From: Begonia masoniana
Taxonomy: Eukaryota > Streptophyta > Magnoliopsida > Cucurbitales > Begoniaceae
Direction: 5' to 3'
Assembly: GCA_022432975.1 (NCBI GenBank)
Contig: CM039511.1
Coordinates: forward strand, 20,300,557 to 20,364,556
Length of the DNA: 64,000 nt
Below are positions 1 to 10,588 of this stretch, piece by piece; the stretch's first letter is position 1, and every line of letters starts with the position of its first letter. The notes beneath the pieces were generated by a model. That model saw nothing but the letters and a program-made list of their open reading frames with translations, ran no database searches and had not been told where the DNA came from. Both the position numbers and the translations under genes were made by a program.

Positions 1-130
1 CTGAAGTTGAAATCAGAACTGAAATCGGAATTAAAACTGAACTTTAAAAGCATTTAAAACAAAACCTTTAAATAACAATTAAAACAAAAAAACATTTAAT
101 AAAACATTTAGTAACAAATAAAAGAAGGGA

Positions 131-396
131 GGGCAGAATCGGAATTCTGCCCTCAAAATTGGCAGCGACCGGGCGCTGCCAATTGCAGCGCTTGATCGCT
201 GCGTGCGCTGCATTGTGCAGCGCACGATCGCTGCACAATGCAGCACCCAGTCGCTGCATTCTTGCAGCGATCGGGCGCTGCATATTGCAGCGCCCAGTCG
301 CTGCACAGCAGCGACCAGCACATAACACTTGCTCTCTGGAATTTCCAGAGAGCAAGTTTCAGAGTGATAGCTCTCTGGAATCCGATTCCAGAGAGC
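131..396. repeat. Array of at least eight short hairpins in an LTR
   Basis: Perfect or near-perfect palindromes follow one another: 131-152 (9-bp stem), 157-184 (11-bp stem, 6-nt loop), 185-202, 207-244 (16-bp stem, 6-nt loop), two further TGCAGCG/CGCTGCA stems up to about 305, 327-357 (15-bp stem, 1-nt loop) and 370-396 (13-bp stem, 1-nt loop). The recurring core is GCAGCG-N6-CGCTGC. Stop-free frames here are by-products of the repeats. The array sits at the position where other LTRs in this window carry different short-repeat arrays. Confidence 0.9.
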
Positions 397-1421
397 AACC
401 CCCTTCTTATCCTCCATCAAATTCTCATTCATGCACCATTTTTCTTATCAATATCCCAATCAAACTGTAACTTAAACTTAACCGTATTGCAGCGGACTTT
501 GCGAAATCCAACTGCATGGATAGCTCTAAAAATCGAGCTTACCCGTACCAATCCCAAAACGAATCAAAACATTTCATAACGTTTATCAAAACAGTTTAAA
601 CCAAAGCTTTTACATACAGTTACCAAAACATTTTCTAACCCCTATCCAGATCCAAACAACCTAAAATACTCTATACAATTATCAATTCAAAATATCCCAA
701 AATAACCCCAGAGTCCATACATACATTCCCACGGGTCATATCGCGCTTCGACTACTCAGCTCACTCCCACGGCCATCATCCATCAGCTGCCACCTACGTC
801 AGGAGGAGGAACATCGTCCTCACCTGGCTCGATGTCACCAAAGATATCACCTACACCATACAGACACCTATGAGATAATTAAATCTCAGTAAGCTACGTA
901 AATGCAGATGCATGCGTGCAGATGTCATTCAGAAAACATGCATGACAGATTCAGATTACAGATTCATTACGTCGCAGACAGACAGATTGTCACCGAGACC
1001 TCGACCCACTAAATGGAGAGGGCCTATCCAGCGGTCGGACTACCCTTTCCACCTAGAGGGGGGGGGGGGGTACACGCTTGCAACACGCACAGCCGTGCCT
1101 GAGCCCCATCTCGCATGACCAGATACAGACAGATTACATTCATTCATTACAGAGGTTCGTTCATTTTCTTAAAATACGTGCAGAAATTTGTTTTCATGAC
1201 CTTTGAAATACGTGATGCATGAACAGATATGTGCATAATATAACCGTGCGATAAACAAACAACGTGCATACCATCAAGACAGAAATTAAACTAACCTACA
1301 ACAATTTAAACCTAACTACCCAACCAAAGCGAATTTAAAGCAAACATCTCTTCAGGGATCCTCGATACGACATCGAAGTATGGTGTAGACCAATTGGTCA
1401 GAGTAAGTCACGAAGACTTAC

Positions 1422-1466
1422 CTTGGGCGCGCAGAATCTCAATCTTCGTCCACGGGAGTCGTGTGT
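1422..1466 (-). other. Predicted LTR leader mini-exon (45 nt)
   Basis: On the minus strand a pyrimidine-rich acceptor (TTTTCCTCAG) precedes it and the donor AAG|GTAAGT follows it. The intron to the next predicted acceptor (GTGTAG|GTGAT at 850) is about 571 nt. The same layout occurs in ten other LTR copies here. Confidence 0.5.
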
Positions 1467-2417
1467 CTGAGGAAAACACGATATCCACCGTTAAAACCAA
1501 TTTGAATTATAAACGTTCAAATTATAAAATCCTTAACTAAAGAATTTCCTAAATTCCAACTTAGCTAATCAAAGCATTTAGAACGTCAATTAAGGCTCGA
1601 TAATCCGAAATCTCAATTAATGAGTTTTTCTCAAAAACCCGGAAATTTACCAATTTTTAACTTTTTCACAAATTGATTTTTCTTCGTCCAATAACGTCAA
1701 ATACGTTCAATACATACTTAATCACGGCTAACCTATTAATTACGAGCCCTAATTCGACATTTTTATCGAAACCCTAATCGAAACCCTAACGTTAAATCGA
1801 CCTAAAACTTGGAATTTAACGCTCAAAGACCGAAGCTACTTACCGAGGGTAGCGAGAGGAGGAGAAACCGTGAAGGACGGAGGAAGAACGAAGGTCGGAC
1901 GGAGGTCGGATGTCGTGAGAACGCCGGCGGCCAGAGAGAAGTTTCTTCTCTGTTCGTGAGCGCCAGAGAGAAAAGAGAGAAGTGAGGAGAAAAAGAGAGA
2001 TTTGTGTTATTTATTAATTTTGGTTTGCAAATTACCATTTTGCCCTTCTTACTTAATTCTATTTGTTTCGTCCTTCGTTTCGTTAATCGTCCAACTATTC
2101 GGGATCACCAAATTTCCTAATTTCGCCAATAAGTCCAATTAGTTACCAGAGATTTATTAAAACTATCCGTTCGCAATTTGGACCTCATTTACTATTTTTA
2201 CTAAAACGTCAATTATATTACGATAGAGGTAATTACTCGGAATATAGCGTTATAACTCCAAAAATTCTCCAAAATTCGTTAAAATTCTTATTATTTGTCA
2301 GGATCATAATGACGCTTTCTTTTTGTAAATCGGACCTGATTTGACATATTTACCAAAAATGCCACATATATAATAAAATATAAATATTCTAAAAATCCGT
2401 AAAAGCCGGAAATTACA

Positions 2418-3154
2418 CCACCGCTGCCACTGTTCATTTTTATCGTATTCACATCCACCGCTGCTTTTAAAATTCATATCCACCGCTGCCTTTGTTTATT
2501 CACATCCACCGCTGCCACTGTACACTTTTGTCTCATTCACATCCACCGTTGTCTATGTTTACATTTGTTTAAAATCCACTTCTTCCGCTAGTCTTCTGCT
2601 TATGTTTTTTTGCCTTTATTTCTTGTTTATTCTGTTTATTTATTCTCATCGACCCTTTCTGTTCCCCGTTCTTCCCAGTCTCTTCTGTTATTCACTTATA
2701 TGATCCGGTTATAAATTAGCTCCCAGTTTTTAAATTCAGAGAAAGTTCTATCGCTCGGTAATGTTTTTAAGGGTTTGCTTTTAAAAGTTTCAGTTTGTTT
2801 ATTTATTTCTCCCGCCTTTTATCACCCGATCCTGTCATTCACTGTAGCCCTACTTCCTGCATGACATCCAGTTAACTATTTCCCGTCTACTTTGAAAATC
2901 CAGAGAAAGTTTTCTCTCTTTGAGAAGTTTTAAAGGTTCAATTTATAAAGGTCCTCTGTCTTCTGTTCTTCGAACTGTAATTGTCATCCAGTTTTATACA
3001 TATGTCATCCAGTCCCATTCCTAGAGAAGGTTTCTTCTCCCTGTAACGTTCTAAAAGTTTCAAAAAAAAAATATAGTTTGTGTTTTTCTGTTATGTCCTG
3101 GAGTGATGACTTGGCTCTCGAATTCCGATCGAAATCGGGTCTCGGGCTGTCACA
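2418..3154 (+). repeat. Element B 5' LTR, distal part
   Basis: These 737 bp match the last 740 bp of the 3' LTR (from 26384), including ATCCACCGCTGCC repeats and the terminal GGGCTGTCACA. Comparing the two copies would date B, because they diverged after its insertion. Confidence 0.9.
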
Positions 3155-3157
3155 GTT

Positions 3158-3170
3158 ATGGTATAAGAGA
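3158..3170 (+). promoter_or_regulatory. Element B primer-binding site (Met-tRNA type)
   Basis: TGGTATAAGAGAG lies 3 bp after the LTR end. It is a decayed form of TGGTATCAGAGC, which is complementary to the 3' end of initiator Met-tRNA. Confidence 0.75.
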
Positions 3171-3315
3171 GAACAAGGTTTTAAAATCGATTCTGTAAAA
3201 TGTCTGACTGCGCAACCCGCCACGTGAGATCACTCCACTAACTGTAAGTGTTTAAATTCCTGTAAAAGTTCTGTTTATTAAATTAGGTTATTCTATTTAT
3301 AGGGTTTTCTTAGAA

Positions 3316-4450
3316 ATGGTGAGAGGATAACAGGATGAAGCAAGCGAAAGTTCTCGTGCCATTGACAGATTAACTGAGTTGGTGGGTGTACAGTCCCGCT
3401 TGGGGGAACGTATGATGGCCCGAGAAGACAACGGGAATAATAATAATAATCAGGGGAATGCTTCACGCGACACCAGTGGAGATAGATTCAGGCGACTCCA
3501 GCCGCCTACATTTTATGGACTATCTACTGACCCAACTCACGCTGAGGAATGGGTTCGGCAGATAGAGATGATGTTTAGATACGCAGAGGTGGAAGAAAAT
3601 AAGAAGGTTCTATGTACCACGTATCAGCTCACCAAGAATGCAGGATTTTGGTGGGACACCATCCAGGCAACAACGATGGCGTTAAGCTGGAAGGGATTTA
3701 ACGAATATTTTATGAGAAGTATTTTGACAGAAGTACGAAGAAGGAGAAGATGATAGAATTCTCTCGGCTACGACAGTATGGATCGGTGGCCGAATATGTT
3801 CAGAAGTTTGAATCTTTGTCCCGCTATGCATCTCATTTGGTGGCCATTGACGAAAACAAGGTGCACCAAGTTATTCAGGGTTTGAAGCTGGACCTCTTAC
3901 GAGGGACTTCATATGGGGGATTTGATGGGGCACCGTACACAAAAGTGGTGGCCAAGGCCTATCAGTTGGAGGCCTTAGAAGCGAAGTCCCAGAGACAGAG
4001 AGATCAACCGAGAGGGATTATTCGGAATGTTCCTCAACAACAACAACGGGGTCAAAATTTGCAACCTCAACAGCAACAGAACATCGGCATTAAGAGGCTC
4101 AATGAGACCGCCACCTATCAAGACAAAGGAAAGAGACCAATGGGAGCTCCTCAACTTTCAGCATGACCACGATGCCAGAAAATTCATCGAGGAGAATGCA
4201 GACTCATAACCGGCCAATGTTTTCGATGTGGCAAAGAAGGCCATCACGTCCGAGACTGCCCAATACCCGACACGAAACCGAATCAGGCCGTACCTAGAGT
4301 CTTTGCAATGATGGAGGATGTTGATGATGCCGCTCAGCATACAGTAATTACAGGTACAATTTCAATATGCGATGCACCTGCTTATACCTTGTGGGACACG
4401 GGGGCCACACATTCGTTTGTGGCAATGGACTTTGTAGTTAGATAGGAGTT
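3316..4450 (+). pseudogene. gag: Element B gag and protease, degenerate
   Basis: The expected start (MVRG) is at 3316 and is followed at once by an in-frame TAA. The Gag capsid region (NAGFWWDTIQ, then a run starting IEFSRLRQYGSVAEY) is in two frames because of a one-base shift near 3725-3735. A TGA at 4164-4166 replaces a cysteine in the pre-knuckle region. The CX2CX4HX4C zinc knuckle (CFRCGKEGHHVRDC) starts at 4218 and the protease active site DTGATHSF at about 4396. A stop at 4442 ends this frame. The product would package RNA and cleave the polyprotein, but this copy cannot encode it. Confidence 0.9.
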
Positions 4451-5230
4451 TTGTTGTACGCCGTCAGATCAGCCTTACAGCATTTGCTACCGTCCGGAGA
4501 GTTTATGCACTCCGAACAGGTTGTACGGGGTGATATAATGTCAGTAGGAGACCAGAAGTTGTATGCCAACCTTATCGTCATCGGTATGATGGGATACAAT
4601 GTTATTCTGGGGATGGACTGGCTGTTTAGACATTACGCCACCATCAACTACAGGTCCGGGCTAATGTCGTTTAAGCGCCCGAACGAGGTAGAGTTCTCTT
4701 ATCAGGCAATACCAAGGAAACACAGTATGCCTGTTATATCTTCCTTAAAAGCTCAACAGCTAATGAAGTTAGGATGCATCGGATTTTTGGCCCACGTAAT
4801 AGACGTTCAAAGGCAAGGTGAGTTGAAACTTTGAAATATTCCGGTAGTTCGAGACTTCTCAGAGGTTTTCTTAGATGACTTACCGGGATTGCCACCTGAT
4901 CGTGAAATCGAGTTTGAGATTGACGTATATCCTGGTGCTGAGCCGGTATCGAAGAATCCGTACCGTATGGCACCGATTGAGCTGAAGGAGTTGAAGACTC
5001 AACTAAAGGAGTTGGTGGACAAGGGTTTTGTGCGCCCTAGTTTCTCTCCGTGGGGTGCTCCGGTCTTATTTGTTAAGAAGAAGGATGGGTCCCTATGCAT
5101 GTGCATTGATTACCGTGAGCTGAACAAATTGACCATAAAAAATAAGTACCTGTTGCCGCAGATCAATGATTTGTTTGACCAGCTGCAAGGAGCTTGGGAA
5201 TTCTCAAAGATTGACTTGCACTCCAGTTAT
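4451..5230 (+). pseudogene. pol: Element B reverse transcriptase, N-terminal part
   Basis: Post-protease linker, then the RT start with [41 protein letters not shown] and [10 protein letters not shown]. The frame has a TGA at 4832-4834. It stops in the middle of the KIDLHSSY segment, where element A inserted after GTTAT (5226-5230). The same protein resumes at 21744. Confidence 0.92.
5226..5230. repeat. Target-site duplication GTTAT of element A
   Basis: GTTAT at 5226-5230 is repeated at 21744-21748, directly flanking the TGTAAC...TTGCA ends of element A. This fixes A's limits and shows that A inserted into B. Confidence 0.95.
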
Positions 5231-5383
5231 TGTAACACCCGACAATGTTCGGCCAGGTATTTTCTTAACAGCTTTAACTGTCACCTCCACCATTAACTTT
5301 TACGATTTTGAATTTAAATGCCAAAGCTTAATTGATTTTATTTGTGATATGGTAGAATTGTAAATAAGATGGTTTTCAATCGA

Positions 5384-5391
5384 TATAAATA
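5384..5391 (+). promoter_or_regulatory. TATA box of element A LTR1
   Basis: TATAAATA about 150 bp inside the LTR. An equivalent copy sits near the start of LTR2 (about 14638-14645). Transcription would start near 5415-5420. Confidence 0.6.
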
Positions 5392-5880
5392 GAAACTGGA
5401 AATCCTTAAACCTCATTAAAACCCTACTGTAACCGACACTTTCCTTCTGCGATTTCTCATCCTCCAGAGCTCTCCTTCTCTTTGCTAACGACTCCTTCGT
5501 CGGCGACCGATTCTTCAGTTTCCACCCCGACAATCCACGCTCTAGGTAAGGCTTAGACAATGTAGCTGCTGGTTAGTTATTTAGAGCTCTGTTTTCAGCT
5601 AGAACTTGAAGTTTCGGATTCTTCAATGGCAGAGTTATTGTAGTAACATTTATAATCTGCGTTTAGTAATGGCATTTTCGATTCGATTCTGGACATTAAG
5701 ATAACTAACTGTGTTTAGTTGCTAGGTTGAATCTGGGCATTTTAGGTTCTGGAAACTTGATCTACGCACATAAGGTGCTTGACTAAAGAACTTAGAAATA
5801 CATGTACGTTAGATTCTAGGATGACTTTTGGTTAGAACTTTTAGGATTTTGTTTTAACTCTGTAATGTGAAATGTTTTAG

Positions 5881-5928
5881 GTAAAGAAAAATCTGAGGTG
5901 AAGTGCTCAAGTTGCTAAAGGAAACCAG
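5881..5928 (+). other. Predicted LTR leader mini-exon (48 nt), LTR1
   Basis: Acceptor TGTTTTAG ends at 5880 and donor CCAG|GTAAGT starts at 5929. A GCCTTTAGGGCCCTACATC module follows at 5952. The next predicted acceptor, GATATAG|GTGAAG, is at 6508, giving a 580-nt intron. Confidence 0.5.
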
Positions 5929-6879
5929 GTAAGTGAGTGAGTAGGATTCTAAGCCTTTAGGGCCCTACATCACGAGGGTACTAAGTTAAAGTTGTTTATG
6001 ATGCCCGAGAGTTGTTTGTGATATTGTCTGTATGGTTATGATATGTGAGTTAGCAACATGATTGTTTGTTGAATGATTGATCTGTCCTTCTAGTCTGATG
6101 AAATAAGCGTATTCATACTCATGCTTCATGATTGTTTCCTTTTCAAGCATATGTAAATGTTTTCACTGTATGTTTTTCCTTCACGATCAAGATATGAATA
6201 TGAAACTTATGTAACAAGGATTAAGAGAGGGTTGAGGGCAGTTTGGCGTATGTCACTGTCCAAAATGAGGACAATGAATACGGCCTGCAAGGGACTATGT
6301 ACACTTTCACTGTCAACCCCCTTTTCGGCACAAATCCTCCCTTAATCCACATGATGTAAATGATGAATATGAACATGATGAAAATGATGAACAAGAACAA
6401 GAAAAGATCATGAACATGTGTTTTCCTTAAACTGTGTATTCATGCATACATGTTAGCGTTGCACTCCTTACTAAGCATTAGACTTATAGTTTAAACCTTA
6501 TGATATAGGTGAAGAACTACCAGGTGAGGATTCCAAATTCAGTGAGGATGTCTAAGACTGGTTGCTGGATGGAGCTCAGGGTGACAATGAGTGGCTGGAA
6601 GGCGATTATGACCCCTGGTTACTGCTCTTATGATGTTAGTAAGAATTATACATACTGAAATTAAGTAGGAAGGGATTTTCTTAACACGATGGATTTTGGG
6701 ATTTGTCTGACTGGATTTCTAAGTTTAAGAATGATCATGAGGAGATAGAATGATTTATGTTTTATTCAAGTCTTCCGCTACACATATTCTGGATGAGTCT
6801 ATGATTTATACCTGTGAAATCTTATTTTAGTCAAGTTGAAGTCTGTGAAAGTCAGGATGTCTCGTTTTGTAGATGTTGT

Positions 6880-7203
6880 CGTCGGTAGATGCTGAATATT
6901 ACAATCGCCAGATGCTAGGAATTTCTTATGCAATGGTAGAGGTCTCCTATCGGATGATGCTTATATGTCACGTGCGTTGCACATGTCAATCGGTAGATGC
7001 TGATTATTACAATCGGCAGATGCTAGGAATTTCTTATTCACCGGTAGAGGTCTTCTATCGGATGATGCTTTTATGTCACGTGCAATGCACATGTCAATCG
7101 GTAGATACTGATTATTATGATCGACAGATGCTAAGAATTTCTTATTCACCGGTAGAGGTCTTCTATCGGATGATGTTCAATATGTCACGTGTGATTCACA
7201 TGT
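6880..7203 (+). repeat. 108-bp tandem repeat, three copies, in LTR1
   Basis: The unit contains CGGTAGATGCTGATTATTAC, TCGGATGATG and CACGTG-like parts and repeats about every 108 bp. Single TCGGTAGATG/TCGGATGATG motifs continue to about 7450. The copy in LTR2 is at about 20895-21230. Open frames across it on both strands follow from the 36-codon period and are not genes. Confidence 0.9.
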
Positions 7204-7654
7204 AAATCGATAGATGTAGATTTTTCGCTATCGGTAGAAGTAAGTAATAAGTTTTGTCGTCTTGTGATCGGATGATGTGGGTAATTACGCTTTGTCGTTT
7301 AGTAATCGGTAGAGGTCTTCTACCGGGCGATGTCCATGAGTCACGTGTAACGCTCGTGTCCATCGGATGATGTCTTCTACTGGGCGACGTCTATTGAGTC
7401 ACGCGGAGTGCACGTGACATTCGGGGAATGTGTTCCTATCGGTAGATGTCTGCAAATCCATGCAGCCCGCGAACGAAGAAGTCGAGTGGTCCGAGGGCAC
7501 TTTCCTTCTGCCCGAACACGTTATGGAACCGATGTCTGAGCCATGTCGATCGACTCTGTGACTGACTGAGTCGATAGTTTTATGAGGGAGTCGAGTTTTT
7601 GAAGGGTTCAGTTTTTGTCAAATATGGCATTGTCCTTGAGTACCGTTAAAAAAA

Positions 7655-8887
7655 AGGGTAAAGTGCAATTTGGCCCCTACAACTAGGTGAAATGGGCAAT
7701 TTACACCGTAAACTTGGATAATGGTCAATTTGGCCCCTACAACTAGGGTAAAGTGCAATTTGGCCCCTACCGTTATTTTTTCCGTTAAAAAATCACGTTT
7801 TTGTCACGTGATCAACTTTTCTTCCTGAGATGCCCTTGCATGGAATCAGAACCGGACCGGACCCGGTTCGATTAATTCCACTATTCATTAAACCCTCCTC
7901 CTGAAAGACTGCCCGCCTCGCTCGCTCGCTCTCTCGAGACCCCTCCTCGCTCGCGCTCCGGCTTTCTGGCTGTTCTTGCCGGTTCTGATTTACACTTCCC
8001 GAGAATCAGTGGGTGAGCACTCTCTTCCCGCACCTTTTCTTCTTCCCCTCCCGATTTGATGATTCTTTTTCCAGCTCGCTTTTCGGGTCTTCGTTGGGTT
8101 CTTCATCAAGATTTAACTCTTTCCGGCGAGTGTGGTTTTCGCTCGGAGCTTGTGTTTCTCTGTTTCCGTCGTGTTCTTCCCCTGTTTCTGAGTTTCTCAG
8201 AGGGGAACTCCAGAATCTTCCCGCTAAAGATGATGATCAATAAGGAGCAGATCTACATCTAGTTAATAATAAAGCGTTATTCGGTGGTGAGGAAGGTGAC
8301 GACGCAACCTCTTTCTCCATAACTTCATCGGCTTCATCTTCTTCGCCATTTTCTTCACCTTCTTGCTCTGAAACTTTAATTTTACTCTCAAATTTGGCAT
8401 CGCTCCTGATTGAATCTTCTCGAATTTCACTATTTCTTCGAAAACTGGTTTTAAAGAACAATACACACTTCTGCCAAATGGCTGTATACTTGAGGTTAAT
8501 TTTATAACGGCAAAACAAAGCAGCTCTAATCCAAAGGCACCGGCGTCTCACCGGAACTACGGTTTTACCACGACTCGTTGGCAACAGAGCAGCTCTAATC
8601 CTGTCTTTCGAAGAGGAGAAAGACAGGATTTTAGGAGGAGGGTTTAATGAAAAAATCCATAGTGGAATTAATCGAACCGGTCCGGTCCGGTTCTGATTCC
8701 ATGCAGGGGCATCTTGGGAAGAAAAGTTGATCACGTGACAAAAACGTGATTTTTTAACGGAAAAAATGACGGTAGGGGCCAAATTGCACTTTACCCTAGT
8801 TGTAGGGGCCAAATTGACCATTATCCAAGTTTACGGTGTAAATTGTCTATTTTACCTAGTTGTAGGGGCCAAATTATACTTTACCCT
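7655..8887. mobile_element. Pack-MULE (non-autonomous Mutator-like element) in LTR1
   Basis: Terminal inverted repeats of about 245-250 bp begin AGGGTAAAGTGCAATTTGG (left) and AGGGTAAAGTATAATTTGG (right, minus strand). The element is absent from the same place in LTR2, where a bare A-run joins the flanks, so it inserted after A did. The flanking duplication is an 8-9-bp A-tract, consistent with the 9 bp usual for MULEs. The terminal motif GGGTAAAGTGCAATTTGG recurs inside the left arm (7746) and the right arm, as a doubled end. There is no transposase; the interior carries a host-gene fragment. Confidence 0.88.
8237..8821 (-). pseudogene. Captured host-gene fragment inside the MULE (RCRSAP-motif protein)
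   Basis: The frame is open for 194 codons, but the first ~60 codons are TIR sequence, so only about 8237-8640 is likely captured. It ends in an acidic stretch (EEDEADEVMEKEV) and then SSPPNNALLLTRCRSAPY before a stop. From memory, NALLLTRCRSAP is a motif near the C terminus of several plant proteins of unknown role. In plants this motif is usually followed by more residues, so the end may be truncated. Function of the parent gene is unknown to me; confirming the parent would need a protein search. Confidence 0.55.
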
Positions 8888-8978
8888 AAAAAAAAATATA
8901 TAGAGGGTAAATTTAGTGTAAATGATTTACGAAAATTAAGAATCAGTCTCAGCCCTAATAATGGGGTTGTTACAATTA

Positions 8979-8991
8979 TGGTATCAGAGCA
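8979..8991 (+). promoter_or_regulatory. Element A primer-binding site
   Basis: TGGTATCAGAGCA lies 4 bp after LTR1 and is complementary to the 3' end of initiator Met-tRNA. Confidence 0.92.
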
Positions 8992-9064
8992 AAACCAGGT
9001 TCTAAAATCGATTCTGCAGACTGCCTTCTAGCACAGATTGTCACATGAGCACACTCCAACAACT

Positions 9065-9126
9065 GTAAGTGTCTATGATTTTAGTAATGTCATTACGTTA
9101 AGATGTGTTTATGATTATTTGTTTAG
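9065..9126 (+). other. Possible short intron between primer site and gag (element A)
   Basis: ACT|GTAAGTG at 9065 and TTTGTTTAG ending at 9126 would remove 62 nt just before the gag ATG (9137). Element B has the same donor (GTAAGTG at 3244) and a TTTATAG or TTCTTAG acceptor just before its gag start. Element C has the donor too (near 42019, minus strand). The intron is short for a plant. Confidence 0.35.
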
Positions 9127-9136
9127 GAATCTCAAA

Positions 9137-10345
9137 ATGGTAAGAGGTCAACAAAGAGAGAGCAATGAAGATAGTAATACCATCGCTCAGCTAACCGAGT
9201 TGGTTATTCGCCAGTCCCGCCAAATTGAGCAGTGGGTGGCTGCTAGGGATGAGCAAGGGAATTCTAGTTCAAATACAACTCACGACAATGGAAGCGAGCG
9301 TTTTCACCGCCTTCGACCTCCAATATTCAATGGTCAAGTTTCGGATCCTATTTATGCTGAAGAGTGGATTCGGACAATTGAGGACATGTTCAAGTATGCC
9401 AAGGTCGAAGATGGGGACAAGGTCACATGTGCTGTTTTTCATCTTGCATTGGGTGCAAGACATTGGTGGGACTCAATTCAGAGCACTACGAATGCGGAAA
9501 CTATGACTTGGGCGTGGTTCAAGACGGCCTTTTATGACAAGTATTTTAGCCGAGCAGTTCGGGCCAGCAAAAAGATGGAGTTTATGCAGCTACGCCAAAC
9601 CGGTTCTGTGGCTGACTACATTTGTAAGTTTGAGGCCTTGTCCAGGTTTGCACCCCGTCTGGTGGATGATGAGGAAGACATGATTCACCAGTTTGTCCAT
9701 GGACTGAAGCCGAGCCTCTTCCAGGGAGTGAAGACTGCGGGGATCCATAACATACCCTATTCCAAAGTGGCAGCTAAGGCTTTGGAATTGGAAGAAGTTG
9801 AGTTAACAGTACAAGGACAACGTGAACCGCCAAGGAAGTTTATCAAGGAGACTCAGCCACCACCGCGCCAGGGCAGAGGTTGGCAACCACAACCGAATAG
9901 AGGATCGCAGCAACAGCAGAAAGGTGTGAAGAGACCCTTCAATCCAAATGATGATCAAGGAAAAGGAAAGCGACATTTAGCTCCTCTATGTTCCACCTGC
10001 CAGAAGAATCACCATGGCGAATGTAAATTATATTCTGGCCGTTGCTATAGATGTGACAAGGTTGGACACATGGTCAGAGATTGCCTTATGCCACCAGACC
10101 CAAATCGTGCGAGAGTAGCGCCAAGAGTCTATGCTTTAATGGAGGATGAGGATGTGGTACAGCATACGGTCATAACAGGAACAATTATGATCTGTGGTAT
10201 TTCTGCTTATACACTTATAGATACGGGATCCACACACTCGTTTGTATCAACCCTATTTGTATGCAAGCATAGGTTAGAACTCTTGCCAGCCGAGAGGTCA
10301 TATAGTATTATGTTACCTTCAGGGAAGTCCTTACATTCAGAATAG
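9137..10345 (+). CDS. gag: Element A gag-protease, truncated by a stop
   Basis: Gag forms the retrotransposon capsid and binds RNA. I start it at ATG 9137 (MVRGQQRES), matching element B; the open frame begins earlier at 9038 without support. Capsid motifs: ARHWWDSIQS, FYDKYFSRAV and MQLRQTGSVADYI. A Q/P-rich basic linker follows, then CSTCQKNHHGEC and the zinc knuckle CYRCDKVGHMVRDC at about 10043. The protease motif IDTGSTHSF is near 10217. In this family the frame continues into RT; here a TAG at 10343-10345 stops it inside the protease/linker. The length (403 codons) covers all of Gag, so Gag alone might still be made. Confidence 0.85.
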   Translation: MVRGQQRESNEDSNTIAQLTELVIRQSRQIEQWVAARDEQGNSSSNTTHDNGSERFHRLRPPIFNGQVSDPIYAEEWIRTIEDMFKYAKVEDGDKVTCAVFHLALGARHWWDSIQSTTNAETMTWAWFKTAFYDKYFSRAVRASKKMEFMQLRQTGSVADYICKFEALSRFAPRLVDDEEDMIHQFVHGLKPSLFQGVKTAGIHNIPYSKVAAKALELEEVELTVQGQREPPRKFIKETQPPPRQGRGWQPQPNRGSQQQQKGVKRPFNPNDDQGKGKRHLAPLCSTCQKNHHGECKLYSGRCYRCDKVGHMVRDCLMPPDPNRARVAPRVYALMEDEDVVQHTVITGTIMICGISAYTLIDTGSTHSFVSTLFVCKHRLELLPAERSYSIMLPSGKSLHSE

Positions 10346-10588
10346 ATAGTGAAAGGTGATATTGTATCTTTAGGAGAAAAGAAGTTATATGTAGAGCTAA
10401 TCATAATTGATATGAAGGGATATGAAGTCATATTAGGAATGGATTGGCTATTCAGACATTATGCCATGATAAGTTGTAGGTCTGGATTGGTTGAGTTCTG
10501 ACCCCCGAACGGAGATCGGTATTCCTTCCTAGCTATTCCAAAAATAAGTAAAATGCCAATTATATCCTCACTAGAGACTCAACGGTTA

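Larger units (their letters stand above)
1..2417 (-). mobile_element. Large Tekay-like LTR (solo?), cut by the window edge
   Basis: This is an LTR in minus orientation. Its first bases (TGTAATTTCCGGC on the minus strand) lie at 2405-2417 and its other end is outside the window. It interrupts the 5' LTR of element B: the sequence from 2418 matches the interior of B's 3' LTR from 26384 onward. The presumed 5-bp duplication would be CCACC, but the left copy cannot be seen. It aligns in pieces with the solo LTR at 47460-49896 and carries the same splice layout (mini-exon 1422-1466, exon-3 acceptor near 850). It has no gag or pol. Whether it is a solo LTR or one LTR of a full element depends on sequence to the left. 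Confidence 0.8.
5231..8974 (+). repeat. Element A 5' LTR (LTR1), carrying a MULE
   Basis: Starts TGTAACACCCGACAATG and ends GGGTTGTTACA. A TATA box (TATAAATA) is at 5384-5391, implying a very short U3. Predicted leader: donor 1 at 5545/5546, mini-exon 5881-5928, acceptor at 6508/6509, then the 108-bp repeat array near 6880-7203. The leader between the TATA box and donor 1 has no ATG. The MULE occupies 7655-8887. Confidence 0.93.

Noticed and set aside
6873..7205. 110-codon frame with internal repeats, and its partner at 20966-21217
   Set aside because: The 108-bp repeat of element A's LTR is exactly 36 codons long, so any open frame repeats. No start or motif support.
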